From: DAOUJW01 sp034422115
GTDB lineage: Bacteria; Chloroflexota; Dehalococcoidia; Lucifugimonadales; UBA2985
Length of the DNA: 64,000 bases
Direction of reading: 5' to 3'
Assembly (NCBI GenBank): GCA_034422115.1
Contig: DAOUJW010000025.1
Coordinates: forward strand, 120,564 to 184,563
Position 1 is the first letter of the stretch, and each line of letters opens with the position of its first letter. The notes under the pieces were generated by a model. It worked only from the letters and a program-made list of their open reading frames with translations, was not told the DNA's origin and searched no databases. A program made the translations under genes and the position numbers. Positions 21,600 to 29,965 of the stretch are shown in pieces.

Positions 21600-22943
21600 A
21601 TGATTCGGCAGACCCAGGCAGCGAGGTCAGAGGGAGCAACCCCAAGGCTGCTCCAAGCCGTCGTGGACGCAATGAAGGTGCCGGACCTGAGGGCCCGGCT
21701 GCTCTTTGTGTTTGCGATGCTGCTGATTTTCCGCTTCCTGGCCCAGGTGCCAGTGCCCGGCGTGGAGCGGGAGGCCCTGGCGGACTTCTTCCGCCAGAAC
21801 GACCTCTTCGGCTTCCTGGACGTATTCAGCGGCGGGGCGCTTCGCAGCTTGAGCGTTGTGGCGCTGGGCGTGTTCCCGTACATCACGGCATCCATCATCA
21901 TGCAGCTTATGGTTCCCGTGTTCCCGCAGCTGAAGGAGCTCAGCCGCGAGGGTGAGGCGGGTCGCCAGAAGATAAACCAGATTACCCATTACCTGATGGT
22001 GCCCATAGCGGCGCTTCAGGGCTTTGGGCAGCTGACCCTCCTGCAGAGAGGCGGGGCCATCAGCGGAGTCGGCACCTCCGGCGGCGACCTGCTGCCTACA
22101 CTGGCGATCATCATCTCGCTGGTTGCAGGCTCGGTGTTCCTGGTGTGGATAGGAGAGCTGATAACGGAGAAGGGGATAGGCAACGGCATCTCGATAATCA
22201 TCTTTGCGGGCATTGTCGCCACCTTCCCCCAGATGATAGGCCAGGGCTTCCTGGAGCGGGACAATATCTTTGGGCTGGGCGTCCTGATTGTCATTGGTGT
22301 GGGAATGGTGTACCTCATTGTGATGTTCACAGAGGCCGAGAGGCGCATTCCGGTGCAGTACGGCCGGGCCATATTCCGCGGAGGGCGGATGTACCGGCAG
22401 GGCGGCTCCACGCACCTGCCCATCAAGGTGAACTCCGCCGGGATGATTCCCCTGATATTCGCCTTCTCCATAATGATATTCCCGGGCGTGGTCGCCAGCT
22501 ACTTCATCGACCCGGCGAGCACCTCCTTTATGAGCCGCGCCGCCCTCTTCGTGCAGAACCTGTTCGACCCAACCAAGTTCTTCTACTATTTCTTCAGCTT
22601 CATACTGGTGGTGGCCTTCACCTTCTTCTACGCGCTCATAGTGTTCAGGCAGCAGAACCTGGCGGAGAGCCTGCAGCGCAACGGGGGGTTTATTCCGGGC
22701 ATAAGGCCGGGCCACTCCACGGAGGAGTACCTGAACCGGATCATCGTGCGGGTGACCTGGGGCGGCGCACTCTTCCTTGGCTTTGTTGCGGTGATACCCT
22801 TCATTGCCACCGTCGTTACCGATATTCGCGCCCTCCAGCTTCCATCCATCAGCCTGCTCATCATGGTGGGCGTGGCCCTGGACACCATGAGGCAGCTTGA
22901 GGCGCAGCTTCTCATGAGAAACTATGAAGGATTCATTCGTTAG
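21600..22943 (+). CDS. secY: Preprotein translocase subunit SecY
   Basis: A 447-residue channel protein with ten membrane segments. I place the start at ATG 21600, one base after the rplO stop, because the longer frame would lie inside rplO. Motifs: LLIFRFLAQVPVPG (TM1), GVFPYITASIIMQL (plug/TM2), ERRIPVQYGR, the AGMIPLIFA segment, and GFIPGIRPG in the cytosolic loop that contacts SecA and ribosomes. Complete. Confidence 0.96.
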   Translation: MIRQTQAARSEGATPRLLQAVVDAMKVPDLRARLLFVFAMLLIFRFLAQVPVPGVEREALADFFRQNDLFGFLDVFSGGALRSLSVVALGVFPYITASIIMQLMVPVFPQLKELSREGEAGRQKINQITHYLMVPIAALQGFGQLTLLQRGGAISGVGTSGGDLLPTLAIIISLVAGSVFLVWIGELITEKGIGNGISIIIFAGIVATFPQMIGQGFLERDNIFGLGVLIVIGVGMVYLIVMFTEAERRIPVQYGRAIFRGGRMYRQGGSTHLPIKVNSAGMIPLIFAFSIMIFPGVVASYFIDPASTSFMSRAALFVQNLFDPTKFFYYFFSFILVVAFTFFYALIVFRQQNLAESLQRNGGFIPGIRPGHSTEEYLNRIIVRVTWGGALFLGFVAVIPFIATVVTDIRALQLPSISLLIMVGVALDTMRQLEAQLLMRNYEGFIR

Positions 22944-22952
22944 GAGGCAGCC

Positions 22953-23600
22953 TTGCGTATCATCCTGTTAGGACCGCCCGGAGCGGGAAAGGGCACCCAG
23001 GCGAAGGCCATGTCTGAAGCCGTTGGCGGGATTCACATATCGTCGGGAGACCTGCTGCGAGACCATCAGGATAGGGGGACCGAGCTGGGAAGCATGGCCC
23101 GCTCCTACATGCAGCAGGGGCTGCTTGTGCCAGACAACGTGATAATCGGGATGATCCAGGAGAGGATTGAGGCCCCCGATGCCGAGGCCGGGTACGTCCT
23201 GGACGGCTTTCCCCGCACCCTGGAGCAGGCCAGGGCCCTTGACGAAGCTCTGAGCAGCCAGTCCCAGAGCATCGATAAGGCAGTGAACATCAGGGTATCC
23301 GAGGATGAGTTGTTGAAGCGGCTGGGAGGCAGGCTCATCTGCCGCAAGTGCCAGAAGCCGTTCCACATGGTAAACTCGCCTCCCAAGAAGGAGGGCGAGT
23401 GTGACGATGACGACTGCGACGGCGAGCTTTACCAGAGGGAAGACGACACCTCGGAGGCGGTGTTCCGCAGGATCCAGGTGTACGGGGAGCAGACCGCTCC
23501 GCTGATCCAGTACTACAGGGAAAAGGGCAACCTGGTGGAGGTTGACGGCGAAGGCAGCATTGATGGTGTGAGAGAAGTCCTGCTCTCGCTGGTGTCTTAG
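22953..23600 (+). CDS. adk: Adenylate kinase
   Basis: A 215-residue enzyme that makes two ADP from AMP and ATP. P-loop GPPGAGKGT, SSGDLLR, GFPRT, and the long-LID QREDDTSEAVFRRI are present. The LID carries cysteines CRKC and then CDDDDC, a zinc-knuckle pattern with four instead of two residues in the second pair. The start is TTG behind AGGAGGC. Position after secY is standard for Gram-positive-like operons. Confidence 0.96.
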   Translation: MRIILLGPPGAGKGTQAKAMSEAVGGIHISSGDLLRDHQDRGTELGSMARSYMQQGLLVPDNVIIGMIQERIEAPDAEAGYVLDGFPRTLEQARALDEALSSQSQSIDKAVNIRVSEDELLKRLGGRLICRKCQKPFHMVNSPPKKEGECDDDDCDGELYQREDDTSEAVFRRIQVYGEQTAPLIQYYREKGNLVEVDGEGSIDGVREVLLSLVS

Positions 23601-23609
23601 GAGTGAGCT

Positions 23610-24401
23610 ATGGATAGAGACGAGATGTTTTCGGGCGTGGCCGTCAGGCAGCGAGGCATAACGCTCAAGTCTCCCAGGGAGATTGAGTTCATGCGCCAGG
23701 CCGGTCATGTGGTCGCGCGCGCCAAAGCCGCGCTTAGAGATGCCATCCGCCCCGGCATGACAACCAGAGACCTGGACGAAATAGCCGAGGCGGAGATCAG
23801 GCGGCTTGGCTCCGTGCCCGCCTTTAAGGGGTACATGGGCTTTCCCGCTACCGTCTGCATTTCAATCAACGAGGAGATAGTCCACGGCATACCGGGAGAC
23901 CGCGTCGTTCAGGACGGAGACATGGTGAGCATGGACGTTGGCGCCATAGTGGAGGGGTTCCACGGCGACTCCGCATTTACAGTCGGCGTTGGGGACGTCT
24001 CGCCAGAGGTGACGGCTCTGATGGACGTGACCAGGGAGGCCCTTGAGAGAGGGATCGCGGCGGCCCGCCACGGCTCCCGCGTGGGAGACATCTCCTGGGC
24101 CGTTCAATCTTATGCCGAGGGTATGGGATACTCCGTGGTGAGGGAGTACGTGGGGCACGGAATCGGCAAGGCGCTCCACGAGGAGCCCCAGATACCCAAC
24201 TACGGCCCTCCCGGGGCCGGCCCCATGCTGAGGAAGGGCCTGGTAATTGCGATAGAGCCTATGGTGAACATCGGCGGCTGGCAGACCAGGGTCCTGGAGG
24301 ACAACTGGACGGTGGTGACCGCGGACGGCAGCCTGTCCGCGCACTTTGAGGACACCCTGGCAATCACCGATGGTGATGCTGAGGTGCTGACTCGGCTATA
24401 A
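23610..24401 (+). CDS. map: Methionine aminopeptidase, type I
   Basis: A 263-residue enzyme removing N-terminal Met. The pita-bread fold begins at TLKSPREIEFMRQAG. Metal ligands are visible in order: Asp (MDVGA), Asp (GDSAFT), His (GHGIGKALHE), Glu (AIEPM) and Glu (HFEDTLAIT). The first 17 residues are an unusual short extension. Complete length. Its stop overlaps a possible promoter for infA. Confidence 0.96.
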   Translation: MDRDEMFSGVAVRQRGITLKSPREIEFMRQAGHVVARAKAALRDAIRPGMTTRDLDEIAEAEIRRLGSVPAFKGYMGFPATVCISINEEIVHGIPGDRVVQDGDMVSMDVGAIVEGFHGDSAFTVGVGDVSPEVTALMDVTREALERGIAAARHGSRVGDISWAVQSYAEGMGYSVVREYVGHGIGKALHEEPQIPNYGPPGAGPMLRKGLVIAIEPMVNIGGWQTRVLEDNWTVVTADGSLSAHFEDTLAITDGDAEVLTRL

Positions 24402-24402
24402 T
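24397..24402 (+). promoter_or_regulatory. Possible internal -10 before infA
   Basis: TATAAT overlaps the TAA stop of map, 36 bases before the infA ATG. The -35 region is weak (tgatgc). It may give extra transcription of infA and the alpha part. Confidence 0.3.
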
Positions 24403-24437
24403 AGAGGTTATTCTATTGATGAGGGCTGTTTGAGACA

Positions 24438-24656
24438 ATGCCAAAGAAGCCTGGCCTGGAGGTAGAGGGAACCGTGGCGGAGGCCTTGCCTAACGCCATG
24501 TTCCGGGTCGACCTGGCGAACGGTCACCAGGTGCTGGCCCATGCTTCAGGCAGGATAAGGGTGCATTTCATAAGGGTGCTGCCCGGGGACAGGGTGCTGG
24601 TGGAGCTTTCGCCCTACGACCTGACCCGGGGCCGTATCACTTATCGGTTCAAGTAA
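24438..24656 (+). CDS. infA: Translation initiation factor IF-1
   Basis: A 72-residue OB-fold protein. EGTVAEALPNAMFRVDL, GHQVLAHASGRIRVHFIRVLPGDRV and LSPYDLTRGRITYRFK match across the whole length. Normal position between map and rpmJ. Confidence 0.97.
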   Translation: MPKKPGLEVEGTVAEALPNAMFRVDLANGHQVLAHASGRIRVHFIRVLPGDRVLVELSPYDLTRGRITYRFK

Positions 24657-24666
24657 TGGAGGTACC

Positions 24667-24780
24667 ATGAGGGTGAGGGCCTCGGTCAAGCCGAGATGTG
24701 AAAAGTGCAAGGTGATCCGCAGGCACGGAGTGGTGCGGGTCATCTGCGAAAACGCGAAGCATCGCCAGAGGCAGGGCTAG
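24667..24780 (+). CDS. rpmJ: Ribosomal protein L36
   Basis: A 37-residue protein read directly from the DNA. MRVRASVKPRCEKCKVIRR, then GVVRVICEN and KHRQRQG; the zinc ligands Cys-x2-Cys, Cys and His are all kept. Ribosome site GGAGGTACC precedes the ATG. Its place between infA and rpsM is canonical. Confidence 0.95.
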   Translation: MRVRASVKPRCEKCKVIRRHGVVRVICENAKHRQRQG

Positions 24781-24798
24781 CGCAGTCAGGAGAGACGT

Positions 24799-25182
24799 AT
24801 GGCCAGGGTAGCTGGAGTCGACATACCGGACAACAAGCGGTTGGACTACTCTCTACGCCGCATCTACGGCATTGGACCCGTGATAGCGCGGGACATTGCC
24901 GCGAAGGCTGAGGTGGAGGGCAATCCGCGGATTCAGGACATGAGCGAGGAGTCCCTCACACGTATCCGAGAGATAATCGACCGGGAGTACAAGGTGGAGG
25001 GAGACCTGCGCCGGGAGGTCAACGGCAACATCCGGCGTCTGATAGACATCGGCGCGTATCGCGGCCTACGACACAGACGCAACCTGCCAGTGCGCGGGCA
25101 GCGCACTCGCACCAACGCCAGGACCAAGCGCGGCACGCGGAAGACCGTGGCCGGACGCCGCCGGGCCGGGACCAGGAGGTAA
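24799..25182 (+). CDS. rpsM: Ribosomal protein S13
   Basis: A 127-residue 30S head protein. MARVAGVDIPDNKRLDYSL, YGIGPVIARDI (helix-two-turn-helix), RRLIDIGAYRGLRHRRNLPVRGQRTRTNART (seen in parts) and GRRRAGTRR end. Complete. Confidence 0.97.
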   Translation: MARVAGVDIPDNKRLDYSLRRIYGIGPVIARDIAAKAEVEGNPRIQDMSEESLTRIREIIDREYKVEGDLRREVNGNIRRLIDIGAYRGLRHRRNLPVRGQRTRTNARTKRGTRKTVAGRRRAGTRR

Positions 25183-25190
25183 GACACAAC

Positions 25191-25583
25191 ATGACCAGCA
25201 GACGAAGAACGAGAACCAGAAGGCGGGAGCGGAAGTTCGTCCCCCAGGGGAAGGTCTTTATCAAGTCCACCTTCAACAACACCATTGTCAGCCTCACGGA
25301 CCCGCAGGGCAACCTGCTGGCATGGGGCAGTTCAGGCACGGCCGGCTTCAAGGGCTCCCGCAAGGGCACCGCGTTCGCCGCCCAGCGCGCCGCGGAGGGC
25401 GCCGCCAGGAAGGCGATGGAGCACGGCCTGAGGCAGGTAGAGGTCTTCGTGAAGGGCCCGGGCTCCGGCCGGGAGGTGGCGATTCGCTCCCTCCAGGCGG
25501 CCGGGCTCGCCATAACCAGCATAAGAGACGTAACCCCGATACCCCACAACGGCTGCCGGCCTCCCAAGGGAAGGCGGGTGTAG
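25191..25583 (+). CDS. rpsK: Ribosomal protein S11
   Basis: A 130-residue platform protein. KVFIKSTFNNTIVSLTDPQGN, the WGSSGTAGFKGSRKGTAFAAQ signature part and the DVTPIPHNGCRPPKGRRV end are complete. A 74-base gap before rpsD holds no gene. Confidence 0.97.
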   Translation: MTSRRRTRTRRRERKFVPQGKVFIKSTFNNTIVSLTDPQGNLLAWGSSGTAGFKGSRKGTAFAAQRAAEGAARKAMEHGLRQVEVFVKGPGSGREVAIRSLQAAGLAITSIRDVTPIPHNGCRPPKGRRV

Positions 25584-25657
25584 TAGTGGTGGGACATTCC
25601 CATCCGAAGCTATGACGGGACTGATCAGGGGCCCAAGGGAGTACAGAGGGAGATAGT

Positions 25658-26284
25658 ATGGCCAGGTATACAGACGCTGTTTGCAGGCTTTGTCGCAGAG
25701 CCGGAGTCAAGCTCTTCCTGAAGGGCGAGCGCTGCTACACGCCCAGGTGCGCGGTGGAGCGCAGGCGCAGGCCACCGGGAAGCCAGCCCATCAGGAGGCG
25801 GCGCACGTCGGACTGGGGCACGCAGCTGCGGGAGAAGCAGAAGGCGCGCCAGATTTACGGCGTGCTGGAGAAGCAGTTCAGGAAGTACTTCAGCGAGGCG
25901 CAGCGCAGGCCGGGCATGACGGGCCAGTACCTCATGCAGATTCTGGAGGAGCGGCTGGACAACGTGACCTATCGGCTGAACTTCGCCGACTCCAGGAACC
26001 AGGCCCGCCAGCTTGTCAGGCACGGGCACATCACGGTGAACGGCCGCAAGGTCGATATACCGTCGTACCGGGTCAAGGTGGACGACGTTGTGGGCTGGAA
26101 GGAGACCAGCAAGAACACGGGCATATTCGCCATAATGACAGCGGACATTCCCCGCCGGCCCCTCCCAACGTGGCTGGGGCTTGACGTGGAGAACATGGCC
26201 GGGCGCGTGCTCGCCCTGCCGGAGGGCATAGACATTGACACAGGTATAGACGTGAGGTTGGTCGTTGAGCACTATTCCAGATAG
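25658..26284 (+). CDS. rpsD: Ribosomal protein S4, zinc-binding form
   Basis: A 208-residue primary 16S-binding protein. The N-terminal C9-x2-C12...C26-x4-C31 cluster shows the zinc (C+) form. An S4 RNA-binding domain follows with LDNVTYRLNFADSRNQARQLVRHGHITVNG (parts). Length normal. In some bacteria S4 represses the alpha operon. Confidence 0.97.
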   Translation: MARYTDAVCRLCRRAGVKLFLKGERCYTPRCAVERRRRPPGSQPIRRRRTSDWGTQLREKQKARQIYGVLEKQFRKYFSEAQRRPGMTGQYLMQILEERLDNVTYRLNFADSRNQARQLVRHGHITVNGRKVDIPSYRVKVDDVVGWKETSKNTGIFAIMTADIPRRPLPTWLGLDVENMAGRVLALPEGIDIDTGIDVRLVVEHYSR

Positions 26285-26300
26285 TGTAGGAGATACACCT

Positions 26301-27374
26301 ATGGTTCAGATAGGAGGGGGCTTGGAAGAGACCCCCAAGCCAGAGATTAGGGTCCTGGAGGCACAGGACGACTACGGCAAGTTTTCGGTAGAGCCGCTGG
26401 AGCCGGGGTACGGGATCACCCTGGGCAACCCCATGCGACGGGTGCTGCTCACCTCCATCCCGGGCACTGCGGTGACGTGGGTCAAGATAGACGGCACGCT
26501 CCACGAGTTCTCCACCGTCCCCCACATGAAGGAGGACGTGGCGGAGTTCCTGGTCAACGTGAAGGCCATTCGCCTGAAGTCCATGGCGGACAGGCCGGGC
26601 AAGCTGCGCTTGGAGATAGCCCGGGAGGGCGACGTGACGGCGGGGGACATCATCGTGTCATCCGACTTTGAGATAGTCAACCCGGAGCTTCACCTGGCGA
26701 CCCTGGACTCGCCGGACGCCCAGTTCTTCGTGGAGTTCAACGTTGAGCAGGGCAGGGGCTACCAGCCCGCCGGCGCATCCGACGGCCTGCCCATCGGCGT
26801 GCTGCCGGTCGATGCCATATTCAGCCCCGTGCGCAAGGTGAACTACATCGTGGAAAACACCCGGGTGGGCCAGATAACCAACTACGAGAGGCTCATCCTG
26901 GACGTGTGGACGGACGGCACGGTGTCGCCTATAGAGGCGGTGAAGAAGGGAGCGGAGACGCTGCTGGAGCAGTTCTTCCTCTTTGCCAACGCGGACAAGG
27001 CGGGAGAGGGCACGGCGGAGAGGCCGTCCTTCATTGCCACCATCCCAATGGAGCACTACAACACGCCAATTGAGAAGCTGGAGCTTTCCTCCAGGACTCT
27101 CAACTGCCTCAAGAGGAGCAACATCAACAAGGTGGGCCAGGTGCTGGAGATTGAGGAGGCCGACCTTCTGAAGATAAGGAACTTCGGCGAGAAGTCCCTG
27201 GACGAGCTGTACTCGAAGCTGAGCCAGTTCGGCTTCCTGCCAGAGGGCGCGGGCCGGGACAGGACTGCCAACGGGATCGCCTCTGATACCGAGGACGACG
27301 AAGACCAGGCAGAGGGCGTTGAGATGGAGGCGGACGCCGAGGTCGAGAACGCCTACGAGGAAGAAGCGGTATGA
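26301..27374 (+). CDS. rpoA: RNA polymerase alpha subunit with acidic tail
   Basis: A 357-residue subunit. I use ATG 26301, which has AGGAGATACACCT ahead, rather than TTG 26265 inside rpsD. The N-terminal dimerisation domain has LEPGYGITLGNPMRRVLLTSIPG and the C-terminal domain (about 265-325) has LELSSRTLNCLKRSNI and LLKIRNFGEKSLDEL. About 30 acidic residues (DTEDDEDQAEG...EEEAV) extend the usual end. The stop overlaps the rplQ ATG. Confidence 0.95.
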   Translation: MVQIGGGLEETPKPEIRVLEAQDDYGKFSVEPLEPGYGITLGNPMRRVLLTSIPGTAVTWVKIDGTLHEFSTVPHMKEDVAEFLVNVKAIRLKSMADRPGKLRLEIAREGDVTAGDIIVSSDFEIVNPELHLATLDSPDAQFFVEFNVEQGRGYQPAGASDGLPIGVLPVDAIFSPVRKVNYIVENTRVGQITNYERLILDVWTDGTVSPIEAVKKGAETLLEQFFLFANADKAGEGTAERPSFIATIPMEHYNTPIEKLELSSRTLNCLKRSNINKVGQVLEIEEADLLKIRNFGEKSLDELYSKLSQFGFLPEGAGRDRTANGIASDTEDDEDQAEGVEMEADAEVENAYEEEAV

Positions 27375-27724
27375 GACACGGAGTAGCCGGACGCAGACTC
27401 AGCCGCCTGACCGGTCATCGCCTGCTGATGTACCGCACCCAGGTGACGGACCTGATTCGCCACGAGAGCATTCGCACAACGGAGGCCAAGGCCAAGGAGG
27501 TGCGAGGCATGGCGGAGAAGATCATCACTATGGGTAAGAAGGGCACTCTTTCTCACCGCCGTCAGGCGCTGGCCTTTGTGACGGACGAGGATATGGTGAG
27601 GAAGGTGTTTGACGAGCTGTCCGAGCGGTACGCCGACCGCACCGGCGGCTACACCAGGATTATCAAGATGGGGCCGCGCAGGGGCGACGGAGCGCCAATG
27701 GCCCTTCTGGAGCTCATGCCGTGA
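27371..27724 (+). CDS. rplQ: Ribosomal protein L17
   Basis: A 117-residue 50S protein. MRHGVAGRRLSRLTGHRLLMYR, LIRHESIRTTEAKAKEVR, and GGYTRIIKMGPRRGDGAPMALLEL (parts) identify it. Overlaps rpoA by four bases and truA by four bases. Confidence 0.97.
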   Translation: MRHGVAGRRLSRLTGHRLLMYRTQVTDLIRHESIRTTEAKAKEVRGMAEKIITMGKKGTLSHRRQALAFVTDEDMVRKVFDELSERYADRTGGYTRIIKMGPRRGDGAPMALLELMP

Positions 27725-28641
27725 CAAGCCTTTCGCGGGAGATGGAGGAAGGCGCTCCGGGACGACTCCGCCGGCTGGCCTTGCTGGTGGAGTACGAGGG
27801 CACTCGATACCACGGGTTCCAGTCCCAGAGGAACGCCACCTCCGTTCAGGACACCCTTGAGGAGGCGCTGTTCCGCCTTACGGGAGAGCGCACGCGCATC
27901 AGGGGCGCGGGGCGCACCGACGCGGGCGTCCACGCCCAGGGCCAGGTGGCGGCCTTTGATACCAGCGCTCCATACACCCCGGGCGTGTTTCTCAAGGCCC
28001 TGAACCGACATCTGCCGGAAGACGTCTCCGTGAGGGATGCAAAGGAGGTCACCCCAGACTTTGACCCCCGCAGGTGGGCCGTCCGCCGTGAGTACCGCTA
28101 CCGGATTCTGAACAGCGAGACGCCATCGCCCATGCTGCGGAGGTTCACTCACCTGGTGAAGAGGCCACTGGACAACGCAGCAATGAACAGCGCCGCCTCC
28201 CTGCTTGAGGGCGAGCGCGACTTTGCCCCCTTCTCCGGGCCGCTGACCAACGGCAGGACTAGCACAACGCGAAGGGTCTACAGGTGCGCTGTCGAAAGAA
28301 AAGGCGACCTGGTAACGCTGGATATGGCGGCCACGGGCTTTCTGCCCCAGCAGGTGCGCCGCACGGCGGGCGCGCTGATTGAGGTTGGCCTGGGCCGGAT
28401 GAGCGTCCGGGAGTTCGAGGAGCTTGCCAGTTGCGGTGCGCTGGGAGCGGCCAACAACGCGGCCCCGGCAAGGGGGCTGTCACTGGTGAACGTAAGCTAC
28501 GCCGTGCCGGTATTCCCCCAGGAGAAAGCGGTTTCCGCGGCCTTCGACGAGCTGCTGGAGAGTCTGTCCCACGGCTTCGGGGATGTCCGGGAAGACATAA
28601 ACGACAATGAGCCTGTTGTAACAGGAACGAGGGCGATATGA
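27721..28641 (+). CDS. truA: tRNA pseudouridine synthase A
   Basis: A 306-residue enzyme modifying U38-40 in tRNA anticodon arms. The catalytic motif GAGRTDAGVHA with the nucleophilic Asp is intact, as are the FHGFQSQ-like start (YHGFQSQ) and GFLPQQVRRTAGALIEVG. Starts with GTG overlapping rplQ. About 40 residues longer than E. coli TruA because of N- and C-terminal tails (EDINDNEPVV at the end). Its gene order rplQ-truA-rplM-rpsI is common. Confidence 0.95.
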   Translation: MTSLSREMEEGAPGRLRRLALLVEYEGTRYHGFQSQRNATSVQDTLEEALFRLTGERTRIRGAGRTDAGVHAQGQVAAFDTSAPYTPGVFLKALNRHLPEDVSVRDAKEVTPDFDPRRWAVRREYRYRILNSETPSPMLRRFTHLVKRPLDNAAMNSAASLLEGERDFAPFSGPLTNGRTSTTRRVYRCAVERKGDLVTLDMAATGFLPQQVRRTAGALIEVGLGRMSVREFEELASCGALGAANNAAPARGLSLVNVSYAVPVFPQEKAVSAAFDELLESLSHGFGDVREDINDNEPVVTGTRAI

Positions 28642-29339
28642 AGACCTACTCTGCAAAACCCTCTCACGTAAAAGCTAAGTGGCACGTTTTCGACGCCGAT
28701 GGCAAGACGCTGGGACGTCTGGCCACGGAGATAGCCGTGCTGCTCCAGGGGAAGCACAAGCCCATCTACACCCGGCACATCCTGACGGGCGACTACGTTG
28801 TAGTGGTCAACGCCGGCAAGATTAAGGTCACCGGCAAGAAGCCGGAGCAGAAGATGTACCGGCGGCACAGCCACTACCCCGGCGCTCTGCGGGAGACGCC
28901 CCTGTCGGTGGTCCAGGAGCGGCACCCGGACCGCATAATCCGCGCCGCCGTCCAGGGTATGCTGCCCAAGAACATCCGGGGCCGCCAGATGCTGCGCCGC
29001 CTCAAGATATACGCCGGAGGGACGCACCCGCACGAGGCCCAGGTCGGGAGGTCCGTGGACGCTGAGGTTGAGGCCATAGTCCAGGAGCAGCCGGTCGAGG
29101 CCCAGGTCGTGGCGGAGCCGGAGGTCCAGGAGGAGCAGCCCGCAGAGGAGACGACACAAGAGGCCGCCGAGGAGAGCGTAGAGGAGGCCCCAACCGACGA
29201 GCTTCAGACGGAGGAAGTCGAAGAGGCTGTAGAGGAGCCCGCTGACGCGGAGGTATCCGTGGAGGCCGAGGCTTCGGCTGAGGAGCAGCCTGCGGACGCG
29301 CCGGCGGAGGAATCTTCCGAAGAGAAGGCTGGTGACTAG
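28638..29339 (+). CDS. rplM: Ribosomal protein L13 with long acidic C-terminal tail
   Basis: A 233-residue protein; L13 is usually about 145. The core has WHVFDADGKTLGRLATEIA, GDYVVVVNAGKIKVTGKK, and GMLPKNIRGRQMLRRLKIYAG (in parts), then PHEAQ. After about residue 146 some 88 residues of Glu, Ala, Val, Pro and Gln follow with almost no basic residues, ending KAGD. ATG overlaps the truA stop. The tail is the second longest of the set in this window. Confidence 0.95.
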   Translation: MKTYSAKPSHVKAKWHVFDADGKTLGRLATEIAVLLQGKHKPIYTRHILTGDYVVVVNAGKIKVTGKKPEQKMYRRHSHYPGALRETPLSVVQERHPDRIIRAAVQGMLPKNIRGRQMLRRLKIYAGGTHPHEAQVGRSVDAEVEAIVQEQPVEAQVVAEPEVQEEQPAEETTQEAAEESVEEAPTDELQTEEVEEAVEEPADAEVSVEAEASAEEQPADAPAEESSEEKAGD

Positions 29340-29340
29340 C

Positions 29341-29736
29341 ATGACCACACAGCACTACTACTACGGGACGGGAAAGAGGAAGACGGCGGTTGCCCAGGTG
29401 CGGTTGTATCCAGGGCGCGGCGGCATAACCGTCAATGAGAAGCCCTTTGAGGAGGCTATTCCCTGGGCTGCGTGGCAGGCGATGGCGCTGGAGCCGATGA
29501 AGGTGACGGACAACCAGGACAAGTTCAGCGTGACGGCCAAGATCCACGGCGGCGGGCCAAGCAGCCAGGCCGCGGCCCTGCGCCACGGCATCGCACGCGC
29601 GCTTCTGGCCTCCGACGAGGGTCTGAGGGGTGTGCTGAGAGAGCACGGCCTTCTCACTCGTGACTCCCGGATCAAAGAGAGCAAGAAGTACGGCCTCAAG
29701 CGCGCTCGCAGGGCGCCCCAGTACACCAAGCGCTAG
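29341..29736 (+). CDS. rpsI: Ribosomal protein S9
   Basis: A 131-residue protein reaching the P-site tRNA. YGTGKRKTAVAQVRLYPG, GGGPSSQAAALRHGIARAL and the basic end RRAPQYTKR are complete; the last Arg contacts tRNA. ATG 29341 is used; a GTG nine bases upstream would overlap the rplM stop. Last gene of the superoperon. Confidence 0.96.
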   Translation: MTTQHYYYGTGKRKTAVAQVRLYPGRGGITVNEKPFEEAIPWAAWQAMALEPMKVTDNQDKFSVTAKIHGGGPSSQAAALRHGIARALLASDEGLRGVLREHGLLTRDSRIKESKKYGLKRARRAPQYTKR

Positions 29737-29747
29737 TAGAGAGTTCA

Positions 29748-29771
29748 CCTTCCCTCGCTTGCGGGGGAAGG
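29748..29771. repeat. Dispersed repeat B hairpin, copy 1
   Basis: Inverted repeat ccttccctcgc / gcgggggaagg. Related units lie at 32811, 35203 and 51887. Between it and the terminator, ggatgg (29774 on) and ccatcc form a further inverted pair. Confidence 0.7.
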
Positions 29772-29825
29772 CTTGGATGGGGGCAGACAGGCGTTTTGTC
29801 CTCCATCCCGGTAACCCACATCTCA

Positions 29826-29856
29826 ATCTTCCCCCTTCAAGGGGGAAGATTTTTTT
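29826..29856 (+). terminator. Rho-independent terminator of the ribosomal superoperon
   Basis: A perfect 10-bp stem atcttccccc / gggggaagat with a five-base loop is followed by a T run. It lies 90 bases after rpsI. The stem belongs to the repeat B type, so a dispersed element may have become the terminator. Confidence 0.85.
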
Positions 29857-29906
29857 GTGACCCACAGAGGGATTCCCAGTTTATTTCCCCGTTGACCATA
29901 GGGGCC

Positions 29907-29945
29907 TTGCAATCAGCGAACTTGTGTATTATACTTACGCGTAAG
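29907..29945 (+). promoter_or_regulatory. Promoter with 12-bp palindromic operator
   Basis: TTGCAA (29907-29912), 17-bp spacer, TATACT (29930-29935). A perfect palindrome cttacgcgtaag (29934-29945) overlaps the end of the -10 and the start point. This fits repression by a dimeric DNA-binding protein, perhaps the RHH-like product of the next gene. Confidence 0.55.
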
Positions 29946-29965
29946 GATATATCGTAGAAAGGGTG

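Noticed and set aside
26265..26300. TTG 26265 as start of rpoA
   Set aside because: It lies inside rpsD and has no ribosome site; ATG 26301 has AGGAG and agrees with the usual N-terminus.
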